From JAFIFT01 sp020051095 (GTDB lineage Bacteria; Pseudomonadota; Gammaproteobacteria; Legionellales; Legionellaceae), in assembly GCF_964199965.1 (NCBI RefSeq), contig NZ_CAXMZT010000007.1, positions 124,001 through 188,000 on the forward strand: DNA of 64,000 bases, given 5' to 3'. Position numbers and translations under genes: made by a program. The notes under the pieces were generated by a model. It did no database searches, had not been told where the DNA came from, and was given only the letters and a program-made list of their open reading frames with translations. Shown in pieces: positions 17,099 to 29,700 of this stretch; within the stretch, counting starts at the first letter, position 1; each line of letters begins with the position of its first letter.

Positions 17099-17638
17099 AT
17101 GAAACAACTGGCACTGCATAAACCGGATACAAAATGGGCGATGGCGTTTGAGAATTTCAGACAGGCTTTATCGACAAACACCGATGGGCTCATTCTTGCC
17201 ATTGAACACATTGGTTCAACCTCCATTGATGATTTACCTGCCAAAGACATCGTGGATGTTCAGTGCGCTGTGACTGATTTTGAAACCATCGATGCCATTG
17301 GTGAGATTTTGGAGAGCATGGGATTTCATTACCTAAAAACCATACGTCAAGATCATGTCCCCTTTCATGAAGCCGATTTTTTTCACCCTGATTGGGAAAA
17401 ACGTTTTTTCAAAGGCGTCTTTGACGATCAAGTCTTTAATATTCATATCCGCAAATTCCAGAGTAAAAACTGGCAATTCGCCCTCACGTTTCGCGATAAT
17501 TTACGCCGCAACAGCCAATTACGCACCGCCTACTTACAATGCAAGGAGCGATTAATCAATGCCGGCGTTGGCCTAGAAGATTATTGCTCGATAAAAGACA
17601 GCTTTATTGATTTGATGTCCCTGCAATTTATTGATTAA
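17099..17638 (+). CDS. GrpB family protein (nucleotidyltransferase-fold, UPF0157)
   Basis: With ATG at 17099 the product is 179 residues, the normal GrpB length; the in-frame extension to 16877 runs through a repeat and is rejected. Motifs: AIEHIGSTSIDDLPAKDIVDVQ is the family hallmark (GST..GL.aKp..D), a nucleotidyltransferase-like GS...D motif; then FHEADFFHPDWEKRFFKG, VFNIHIRKFQSKNW and FRDNLRRNSQLRTAYLQCK. GrpB proteins occur alone or fused to dephospho-CoA kinase; biochemical function is not established. The stop lies 150 bases before the giant gene. Confidence 0.88.
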   Translation: MKQLALHKPDTKWAMAFENFRQALSTNTDGLILAIEHIGSTSIDDLPAKDIVDVQCAVTDFETIDAIGEILESMGFHYLKTIRQDHVPFHEADFFHPDWEKRFFKGVFDDQVFNIHIRKFQSKNWQFALTFRDNLRRNSQLRTAYLQCKERLINAGVGLEDYCSIKDSFIDLMSLQFID

Positions 17639-17735
17639 GGCAAAGTCCAAACCAGAGAAATAGGCCCGGGCCCGTTTTGTTTTGTGAAAAGTTGGGCATC
17701 GCGTTATTCTTTTGTTTCGAAAGACATAATGTTCG

Positions 17736-17758
17736 CTTAATATATCATCGCCTATAAT
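17736..17758 (+). promoter_or_regulatory. Candidate promoter of the giant gene, with one PmrA-like half site
   Basis: TATAAT at 17753-17758 lies 29 bases before the start codon. CTTAATATA at 17736-17744 resembles one half of the tandem cTTAATatT site bound by PmrA at Legionella effector genes, but the second half is not present at the usual spacing. No good -35 hexamer is seen. Confidence 0.3.
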
Positions 17759-17787
17759 ATAGGCATACTAATATATATTCATACATC

Positions 17788-20700
17788 ATGACCCAAGAAA
17801 AAATTGAAATTTCTGAAAACCTATTTGCCCACATCAATAATGATCCCTTTTTAACAGGGGCCTATGGCCTTGAAGGTCAACGCCATATAACCACGGTGGG
17901 TTATCTAAATCAATATATCCAGTCGTTAATCGATAGTAAGCAAAAGGTATCCGATGATGTGCTTCGCTTGTTAGGAAATTGTAATACCCTGATTGAAATG
18001 GAAAAAGCCATTGCCCAGATAGATAACCCCTCGATTGCAAAAAATAAAACCGCCATCAAAGACTTAGCGACGACTTGGTATGAGGCACTGGCGTTGGGGC
18101 TGCAAAATCCACAAGATTATCTACTTTTTCCGGGAGGATGGCGAGATAAAGAAGGTGGCCATGCCATTATTTATCAATTTCATAAAGATAAAAATGGGGA
18201 TCTGATATTTACCATTAACAATTCTGGCGCAGGCTTAGAGTATCATCCCAAACGCTCGGTTGCCGATAAAGAAATGTATAGCCCAACCCTGCAGTACCGT
18301 ATCCCAAAAGCGAAACTCGGTGATAAGAAAAGTTTTATCCCTGTTCTTCAATCCCTACTTGAAGCGCAATTTCACCACTTACATGATGATTTTGATGCAA
18401 AGGATCTCTATGAAACAACCTTTGCTAAACTTAGTTTTGTAGATGCGTCCATCGAGCAGCCCCCGACAAGCGTTAAAGATTATATCTATACCGGGGGACA
18501 GTTATCAGGAACCTGTGCGCAGCGCTCGGTTCATCAAATGCTAAAGTCCCAATTTGCTTCGTTGGATGATTATCGGCGATTTATTTTTCGCTTCAAAGCG
18601 CATGCACTGAAAGATTACATGGAACAACTGCGAAAGTCTGGTGACCTTGGCAACCCGCAAAAACAAGGACAAGTGGAAAAAGCGATTCGCCATCAATTGC
18701 GTTTATTAAACGTGGATAAGGAAGGGGTAAAAGGGGAAGCACTTTTTACGGGTAAGTACCGATATCAATGTGAACAAGAACTGCGGGAATATTTGGCAAT
18801 ATTACGAAAAGAACGAGTGCCCCTTCAGCAAAAAGCGAAAGCGGTACCTGCAAATCAGCCTAAACGTCTCTACGATGTCGATTTATACGTGCAAGTAGTG
18901 CCTGATCACTCCCAATCAGGCGCCATATCTAGACCCGTCTTAGCCGATGTCTATCCCAAACCCAAAGGAGGCGACCAACTCATCAGCGAAATGGAGCAAG
19001 CTCTAGACACTTGTCGTCGCCTTTCCAATATATCAAGCCAACCAGAAGCATCCTTTGAAATCCTGGAGCAATTTTTCCTGTCACTGCCGCTGCCAGAAGA
19101 GCGCCATTCCCCATTACTTCCTTTTTATAAATCAACTAGCACAGACCCAAAAAAAGCGCAGCGCTTTTATGAGCTTATGGCCGATTTGCAAGAAGAATAC
19201 TTTAAAACAGGGAAAACGGTGTTAGGAAACGGTGTCATGCCACCCCGGATGATGGCCATTAAAGCGTCGAACTTTGCAGTGCTCGGGCATGTGGCACGCA
19301 CGGCTAGAGCCCCACTATTGACTGGGGATTTCCACCATATTATTGATAGGCTTCCAACAGGTTTATCCACGCAAAATAAGCTGGTAGCCCAACTGGCAAA
19401 TCATCATCCCGACCTCGACAAACGCTTGCAAAAAGTTCGCGAGATATACCCAGAAACATTCGATTATGGCGCTATGTTTCCGTCAAGTATGCAAAATGAC
19501 ATGATCGCTCATTACTCAAAAATCATTCATCAATTCCCTGAACTGGAAACCAAGTTAAAACAAGGCTTTGAAACAAGGTATGGATCGCAATCAGGGCCAG
19601 AGGTTCGTAAAGTCAGAACCAAAAACTGTGAAGCCCTATATTATTATCTCAAAGTTGCTCAAAATGATAATTTATATCTGCCAATACAGGATGCGTTTCG
19701 CAAACAACAAATACTCGAATACGCTTTTGCGGCAGGATTAAGGCAGTTCAACGGCACCTATGAAATTCGTCACAGAGACTTTTCATTTTCTTACGATAAA
19801 AATAAAGATACCCTGGAAATGAACTCTGTCATACTGGATGGCTGGAATTTATTTCTCATACTCAATCCATTAATGGATACCCTATACCAATTGCCCGAGG
19901 GACCCGTTAAACGTTGCTTAGAATACTATGCTAACCAACACACATCTGCCAACAAGATAACATCCATTTCAGGGCCCCCTTCTTCCTCTAAAGTTCAGCT
20001 AAAACAATGGTCAGACAAAACCAGTGATCTAAATGATAAATTGGTTGGACCCGAGGATATTGAAGAGCGAGAACTCTTTCACCTACGCCATCAGCCCGAA
20101 GCCCAAATTATCCTGACACTCGAATATTTTTTAAAACACCCCGAAAAACTTAGCCGCTATGATATGCAAGTTTACTGCGAGGCGAATATTTTTCAGCCGG
20201 GGTTATTGGTTGAACTATTAACAAAAGGCCATCAAGAAGACTTTTGGCCACTGCTGCAACGCTTTATGGAGCAAGGCATTGAGGCTTCAGAAAAGAAAGG
20301 CGAGTTAAGCCAACAATCAATATTTTACGTACGCATGTATCAATCCATCATTCAATATGCCTATGAAATGGACCCCGTTGCCTTTAAACAACACCATGAG
20401 AACTTTAAACATCATATCAACTTGTGGATAAATGAGCCGCAACAACCCGAACAGCTTGCCCATCTCCATCACTATCGCTTTTTAATGTTAAATGCCCAGC
20501 TGCAATCTGGCAAGGCGCTCAATGCCAAGGAGACTAAAGAATTAATACAGTCCTATTTCGTGATGAATCAAAACCCCTTACCACCGGAGTGCAAGGACGC
20601 GGATGCGGCGTATCGCGTTGAACGTGCGAAAAAATCGTTCATGCATTCGCTCAAAAAAAACCCGGATTTGCTCCCTTGGAAAGACATTTTAGCGGAGTTG

Positions 20701-23700
20701 GAATCATTAAAGATAATACCAGGTGAAGATCAGCGACAATCCTCATCTCAATTTATTTCCCCCAATATCTATTTTTTCGATAAACAAGGGCATAAATTTA
20801 TCATTGATATCCAACAAGGGTTGGTCCTTCGCGATAACATGGCATTTACTTATACGCCGTCCAATATCTTAAATCATCCCATTATTCGCCATTTAGGATT
20901 AGAAGACGCTCGCCAATGTTGGCAAACCGCAGATAAAGAGCAATTTATCATCGACAAGCCGCCAGTAAAATTACGGTTTACTGTGAAAGACCCCAGCTAT
21001 ATCGTTGAACAACAATTTGAGGTATCAAAAGGACAAAGGGTATGGCATCAACTCATGGCTTCCAGCACGGCACAACGCGAGTATTTAAATCTCAACTATT
21101 CAAATGTTTTAAACCAAACCCTTCCGCCTGTATTAAGTGAAAGGCTCAACTTCATGTGGGCAGCCCCTCAAAGAGATTCATTATTGATAACTGGCGCGAA
21201 CAATGAAGTGCTCTATCGTGCTAAGGAATCCACCTTGCCTTCCGCTTATAAAAGCCAATGGCAGATTCAAGATACAAAAGGAAATACCCTCTTCCTTTCA
21301 CACCCTCCGGTGGAATCGTTGTTATCCGGTATTGAGTCAAGCGACTATCTGCTTGTATCCGAGGACGACAAGAAAAACCTGAGCATTCAACTCCCCCGCT
21401 ATGATTTAACATTAACCAAGCCAAGTGGCCAAGATACATTATTTTTGCAATGGGACGGCAAAGACTATGCACTCGATGAGGAGCAGTCCCTCGAATTGGA
21501 CGGGATAGCAGGACTTCATTTTGCTGATCGTACCTTATGTGTCTTACCCATCGTGCAATATTTGGCAACGACTGAACGTGACCCTGTTAGTGAATACTTT
21601 AAATTTAGTGCTGACACAGGCAACACGGTTGCTACAGATATCGTCAAAAGAAAACCCGAAGAAAGCGATCAACGCTTTGAAAAACCCGAAGTTTGGCAAC
21701 ACAGCCAAAGCCGCCAGGCGATGGTTTTAAAAATGCAAAACGGAGAACCCTATCCAGAAACACCAGCCCAAGCCCTCTACCTGTGTTATGTCTACTTAGC
21801 CAGTCATCAAGAAGAAAAAGCCTTAGCAATGCTTGAGGCCTGCGATAAACGCCTTGGTGGCTTAGAAGGGCGCCCCGAAGAAGTGCAATACATTCGCTGG
21901 ATATGTCAATCGCTACCCTATCAAGTGGAAAAAAACCAAGCCACAAAAAAAGCGACCATCTCCACGCCACCGGTCGTTGCCTGCCAGCTAAAAGCGATGA
22001 GTTTACTCACTGAATTTAGTAAACGTGGGCAAAAAATTAATTTCCCTGAAACCGAGACCAACCCCGCGACCCCCGATGCCTATGTTCGCACTAAAACAAT
22101 CCAAGCTGATCAACGTTTCTATGATAGTGGCATTAACCAAACTATCTACCAACAATACCAACGCTATCAGTTGATGCGACGGGACATGCCAGTTGAGTAC
22201 CTCCTATCTGAATCGGAATCAAGAAGCTTGTTAAACTTTTACCATGACCGATTAGGTAGCACAAACAATGATGAGCCCAAAGCGATAGGCGCATTAGGAT
22301 ATGACTGGGTTCGATTAAATTTTATGAATTTAACGCGGGAACTTAATCATATTCAACAAAAAGAACTAGGTAAGATTAAACTGTCTGATTTTGAAATAAA
22401 TCGAAAAAAAATGATCACGGCTTTCTTAAAAAAACATGAAGGCGTGCATAAAAGACAATCCGAACTAGAATCCGCTCCGATTGATTTAGACATTGGCTAT
22501 CATATGGAGCTTTCTAATTGTAGCATTGCATATGACTCATTTATCAAAGTATTCACCCCAGACGCCTATGGCAGAAATCTTAAGCCGTTAGAAAACCAAT
22601 ATGGCTCAGTAATTGAAGCGTTAGCACCCGACATGTCCGATGCTGAATTTTCCAAAAATTTTGCGGTATATCTTGCCATTGCCATGAGCAATGATTTGCC
22701 AGAACGCAATGCATTAGAGAATTATTGTAAAGCCGTTTTGCGGGCAAACCGGCATGTCAGCGTGGATAAACAACCCGGACACATCCCTTACCTTTGCAAT
22801 GCATTATACCGTGTCATATGTGAGAAAAAGCAGTATTCCTATTCCACCAACTTACATCATAACTTTGACACAGCTGCTAAATTTAGCACCTGGGTTCGCA
22901 ATTTAAACCCAGCCCCGATCGATATCCTTCAACTGAAAGACTCGACAAAAGGATTGTTAGCCAGTACCGATGCCGTCTTGCAAAGTATACCCAATCAGCA
23001 ACCCGTCATTCCCCCCACCGTGTCATTACAACAGCGCGATGTGGTGAAAAAACTGGCCCTCTTTGGCGACAAAGACTTGCCCTCAATTTTATCCGAACGG
23101 AAAACTTGGCAAACCTTAGAGCATCAGTTCTATACAGGTAGGAAGAAAGTTCTGCTGACTGAATCAATTCGCAAGCTAGCGGATTCAGATGCGGGAGAAA
23201 ATCGACTGACAGCACTTACTGGCATGCGAGAAATTGCTCGCAGACTATTTAATCGCCCCGAAGTACTTGAACAAATTCACCAAAAAACCAACCAACGAAT
23301 AGACGCTTTAGCAAAGGACCAAACGACAACAGAAAGCCTGTTACTCAAGCTTGCCAACCAAGGCCCCGAAGAAAAAGAGCATAAGCTTCGTTGGGATATT
23401 GATATTGCTGCAGAAAAACGAAAACCCATCAATATCAATCAATTATTAGCCTTATACTTCAAAGCCGACAGGGTTCGTTATAAGGAAGTGACTGGCTTAA
23501 AAGATGAAAATATTGATCAATTACACGGGCAAATTGCTGAATTTATACAGCGAGGGTTATTGTTACAACAGCTAAACCGTATTCATGGTGAAACAACAAA
23601 GTTGCAAAAGCAACCCTTTGAGACACTGACAGACGCTGCCCTTTTTAAACTTGGTCAACAGCTCTTTGCTCCCAATTTGATGTCGATATTCAATGATCCG

Positions 23701-26700
23701 GCGTTAAGTGTCTTTCAGTTCCATGAAAATATTTTACTAAGACCACACCAACAAGATGGGATTCGAGAATTACTCGACCGAGATGCAAATGGCCATTACC
23801 AAGAAGTGGTGGAAAAAATTGTCATGGGCGGTGGCAAATCGAAAGTGTTATCCCCCAATGTGGCCTTCCATAAGGCCAATGGGGATAACTTAGTCATTAT
23901 TGAAGTGCCCCGGGCCTTATTACGCACCAATTATGTCGATTTAAAAGCGATGTCTGCTGACTTGTATGGCCAATCTGCTGTGCTCTTTGAATTCAGCCGA
24001 GACACGGACAGTTCCTCTAAAGCATTAAAAGCTCTGTTTAGACAATTCAGTGACGTTATGGTCAATAAAAACTATATCGTCACCACCGGCGAATCCATGC
24101 AGTCGTTGGAATTAAAATACCTCGAGTTATTGGCCTCTCCCCCCGACGAATCGAAAATTGCCGAATTTCAAGAATGGAAAGAGCAAGTCTTCTGGGCAGA
24201 AAATCTGGTCTTGATGGTTAAAAATCGAGGGGATTGTCTCATAGATGAAGTTCATCAAGGGTTATTATTAAAAAATCGTTTAAATTATACCATCGGTGCC
24301 TCCAAAGCCCTGCCCAAATTTGTCCGCGATAACATTGTCGAGTTGTATCAGTTTTTTAAAGAGGTCCCGTTAGATGGAGTTGGTGGATTAGAGAATCAAA
24401 AACTCACCATGGCAAGCCTTCTACAATCTTACAAGCCAATAAAAACAAAAGAACAATACCAGCAAGCATGCCAAGCCCTGGTGAGCGCCTTGTTAGAACA
24501 TCCCAAAAGTCCGCTGTTGGCCGGCATTCGACAAAGCGGCAAAACGTTAAAAGAAAGCGATATTCCCGAGTTTACTAACTACTTGTTTGATAAAAGCGAT
24601 TCCATTCCCGGTTTTATCAAAGACTATCCGGAAGACCTGCAAGATTTAATTGCGCTGTATAAAGAAGAAGCAAACCATTTACTGCCATTCACTTTAAGTC
24701 GTAATTCCAATGAGCACTACGGGCCGTCCCGAAACCCACTTAAAACAGTGGATCAAAAAGCCGTAGCCATTCCCTATCGAGCCAATAATAGCCCCAATGA
24801 GCAAAGCAACTTTGGTAATGAGATTGAATCAATTAACTATACTATTCAATCCATGATGATAAATGGGGTAACCGAGAACTTATTAAAGCAATACCTTCAA
24901 TTTATATTGCAGCAGGCAAAGGCGGAAGCCAAAGAAAACAATAAAGATTCCATTAACGATACAGCGCCTGGTAATTTGTATAAAGTGATGACCAAAGACA
25001 TGTTGCTGTCTGAGCTGGATATTGAAAACCCGAAGCAAATGCGTCAGCTACACGACTCGATGGCTCATAATGAGCAGTTGATTTTTGAAGTGCTAAAAAA
25101 TAATGTGCTCAAAAACATCCGCATGAACACCAAAGTGTTGAGTTCCAATGCGTTAGGCCATGTCGATATGATGAATACCGTACAAGCCTTTTCCGGAACC
25201 CCTTGGAATGCCAGTACTTACCACCAACGGCTAAACTATAAGCGAGAGCTCGCCTTTGGAACGGACGAATACATTATTCAAAGTTTACATAAAAAAGACA
25301 CCCCTGTTATTGGTATTGATTTTTCAAATCCTGACAAATTGATACCCAATTTGTTTGCTTTATATAAAGATAAAGCGCAAGGTGAGCTTCGCGATATCAT
25401 TGACATCTCAGCCGCGTTTAAGGGGATTTCCAATGAACAGGTGGCAAGACAAATTGCGACTTATATCCATCAACACCCCGAACAATTTAATCATCCCAAA
25501 GCAGTAAAATTTGTTCTTTTCTTTGATGAAAAAGACCAGTTATCGGCACTTCCCGTGGATAAACCCGATAAATTATCCAATATTATTACCATTGGTTCGT
25601 CTAACCCAGAGGTCATTGCCCAACGCTTGGGGTGCTCGCCTGAAGAACGGTTTAGCTATTATGACCAAGCGCACACTTTGGGAACCGATATTCGCCAAAG
25701 CGATCGTGCCAAAGGCATTGTCTTATGTGATCAGGATACCGGCATATCCCCCTTCTTGCAGGGTGTGTTGCGTAACCGAGATGTCCTCGATGGCCAACAA
25801 TCCGTGGATGTCTACATTCCCAACGAAATGGCAAAAGGTCAAAGTCTGCTTGACTTGTGCGAAGGCATGAAGAAACAAGAAGAAGCGCAATTGCGGCTCG
25901 ATAATTATTTGTCCACCCATTATAAAATGAATAATTTGATACGCCAGGATTTTCTCAAACGAATTCTTGCATGCAACGAAGGGCCTGAAATGAAAGCAGC
26001 ACTTTTTAAGCTGTATCAACACCATTTCATCGAACAACAAAGTGAACGGCTCTTTGACAGATTCGGCGGGATTGCCAAACTGGAAGATACGCGTCTTTTA
26101 TTAGAAAATCATCAAAAGCAACTGATGAAGAGTTGGGAAGAACTGCTACAAAAGTCCAATGTGAAAATGACTATTGAAGAAAAATCAACGCTTTCTAGCA
26201 ATATGGCAATCATTATTGACAAAGCTTGCAAAAAAGGGGTGTGTGACGAGAAACAGTTAAGCCCCAGTAAAACCGAAGCCATGGAAGTTGAGCTTTTCAC
26301 TGAAGTAGAAAAAGAAGAAGAGCGTTTAACCGAACAATATGATCCATCTAGCATACCTACGAACTATACGCCTTGGCATTATGGAAATGACTCTTTAGAA
26401 TTTTTGACTTTAAAACAAATCTGCCAAAGTGCCAAACCCGATTATTTGCCAGATTTTAGCGATGACATCGTTGCATCCAAGAATTTTTACAAAATATACA
26501 ATTACCAAAAAAACTACCTGGGCATGTTTATGATGCCAGTTCATGCCTTATATTTTGTACAAGAAGGTGAAAAAATTACGTGTACCCTCTTATCCCCGAT
26601 GGAGCTTGCCGACGCCAAAAAACGTCTCAAGCAGGGCGTTGGTTATCATTCTTGGATTTCAACGCCAAACCACCATGTTTTAGCAGGCAACATGCCTAAA

Positions 26701-29700
26701 GACATCAAACAAAATGGGCAGTATCAAAAAATCATCGAACAGGTGCGATTTTTCAATGGTGATCTGGGTCAATTACTTGAGCGAGACGCCCCCTTAACCT
26801 GGTTGACTGACGATTCAAAACAGAAATTGGATTTTTTTGAAAACTATCTAGCCCCAGGACGTGAAGCGCAAGCAACGCATATCCAACAGTTACGAATGGG
26901 CGTGCAAGTTCAATTTAAAATGTTGCAATTTGTTGCTCAAAACCCACAACGTGACCTGCGTCATTTTGATTGGCAAAAGCATTATCCCACCGCGGAAGAA
27001 TCAGACATCAAAGATTTAAAAGCAGTGGCAGATGCCTTTTATGAGATAACTGGAGCATGGTGGCATAACCGAACAACAGCGGTCACGCTCGCTGACAAAT
27101 ATCATCTATCCACCACCGCTTTAGGGTATTTAGCCCAATACGAAGACAGTCTACGTAAGAGTAAGAGTCTTGAAAATCTTAAAAAACTGATTATCGCCTT
27201 GGACAATGAAGCATTTGAAGATAGCCAAGCGACGATTAATTACCAACAATTCAATCCGTTATTAGCCGCTTTTGCTAGCGGAGGGAAACCCGAAATTACC
27301 GAAGCTCTCGAGGCATTCCCTGAAATACCTCGTGAATATATTGAAATTAATACAGATTGGCACATCACCAACTTTTATAGTTCCAAAGAAAAGACTTTGC
27401 CCTGGGTAAGCCCTGACCCCGAAATGACACTCCCCTTGTTACTAGCCAAGAGCAAATTTATCGATGAGAAGCAATACCAATCCCTGGTGCAACTAAGTGA
27501 AAATAACCCAAGCTTAGCGTTTGCATTACTACAACAGCCAAACCAGGGCTGGGTGAAGGCTAATCTTGAAACGATCATGCAGGCTATCACCACCCAACCC
27601 GATGAGCGCATTGAAAAAGAGCTCTTGAAACTTACCCAAATGAATGACGAAATAGGCATCCTTGCGGTTGGCACCATTGCAAAAGCGTTCCCGCCCGAAC
27701 AGCAGACCCGTTTTTATCGCTACCTGATTGATAACAAGGTTTCAGACAAAGTTCATGGAGAGATCTTTAAGCAAAATACCGATGATAAAATCTTCAAATT
27801 CTACCTAAATGACTACCCGGGTTTTTATCGGATTCCGTATGATGCGGTTCGCTCTAAACTGGATTTGATTAAGCCCTCCGATGGTGCTTTGTTAGAACAA
27901 ATCAGTAGAATCAATTGGGATGATGAGCGATTTATTCCAGATTTGTTGGAACATCCCGCACGAACAGATTTCGTCCTAAAAAATTTAGCGACTTATTGCA
28001 AAACACAAGAACAGCTTTTGAACCTAGTGGATATGAAAAACGTCTCCATTTTAAACTATGGTGTGTTAGATAATGTTGTGACAAACCCTATTTCTAAATC
28101 GCCCGAAGTCGAATGGGCAATCATGCAAGCCGCCATTGCGAAAGATACGCCAAAGACAACTTTGCCCGAGTTAATGTTACATGAGTTATTAACTAGGCAT
28201 GAGCCGGTGTCCTTTAAGTTATTGAAGAATGTGTTTCAACAGATGCCGATAAAAGCTGACTATGAGCCGTATCTATTTAAACCTATCTATGATTTGAAAA
28301 CCCTAGATAGTGAAACCTTGGCGGTATTTCTCCTAAATTGCCGAAAAGATAATAATCGTTTCTTTGAAACGCTTATTATCTTAGATGCTTTCCATGCTAC
28401 CTCGAAACAGTGTCTAATTGATCTTTGGCGCTCCAGAAAAATTTATCCAATTTGGCATGCCAGAATTCTAGAACATCCCAAAATGGATGCCGAAGTCTTA
28501 GAGGCTCTATGCCAAACTAAGCAACTAAACCATCTATGGATTGATAAAATATTAGCTATAAAAAAACCTGAGCTAACAGAAGCTAGCTATAAATATCTTG
28601 CTGCTCAAGAGAATATTCAGCAACCCCAACTTAAAACCATTTTAGAACGAACCAAAAACGCAGATGTTGTCCTTGAGATTGCCAAAAAGGCGACGGACCC
28701 GGCATTGCTTGATGCGCTATTATTGGATGCAGCCGATGACAAAGTGCGCCTAACTGTTCTAGGTAAAAACCAATTCTCCTATCAGACATTATCAATTTTG
28801 TTGGATAAACCCAATTTAAGCACGAATGTCTTAAATCTCATTTTGTCGCAAGCCTCATTTTCACAAATGCTTTTTGAGAAATTAATTATGCAAAAACAGG
28901 CTGATGCGCTTGAGTTGGGAATGTTAATCCCCATAATAACCGATGCAACGATGATCAATACCCTCATTAAAAAATGGTACGACCGATTGGATGCCAACCA
29001 TATCGAATCCCTTGCAAAGAAGGACAAAATTGGGCCAGACGCAGTAGGCTTGCTTTGTGAGCATCCCAAGTTTAACTTCAATTCCTATGTAGATGTATTA
29101 AGCCATCAATATGCTGATCATGAATTTGATAAAATATTGAAAACCCTCATGGCAAGTAAGGATTTTCAAACGCTTACTGAAATGTTGTTTGTTCGCTCAA
29201 GGCAAAGAAAAACAATTTTTATCAAAGCCACTCAGCATTTATTACAAGACGCGACCTTAGATCCATCGCATATCCACACATTAAGTGGCCTTAGGGGGTT
29301 ACCGGAAGCATTGATGGCCGATTTAATCAAGCATCAAGGTATTAGTGCGCAAGACATTAATACGATCATTAGAAATATCCCTTCGGATAATCCGTCTAAA
29401 GAAATCCAGGCCTTGGATACTGCGATTAGTGCCCTTTTGGATACCAATCAATTCGCCCACCTTACCGAGGAAAACCTTAGTAGGATAATTGCCAATCCCA
29501 ATGTCATTCAGAATTGCTTGGAAACAATTGCTGTCCTGCCTCATCTCACCAATTCAGTGATTGCAAATTTGTTAATCAGTCACCCAACAAATGAGAAGCT
29601 GCTTTTGCGATTATTTAGCCGCGATGACATCGATGGCTATATCATTCCTGTTTTAAAAGGGGCACATCCAGATGAATTTATGACGGCCTTGGAAACCGTA

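Noticed and set aside
17736..17744. PmrA site before the giant gene
   Set aside because: Only one half site is present; such an AT-rich nonamer can arise by chance. Listed only as a weak feature.
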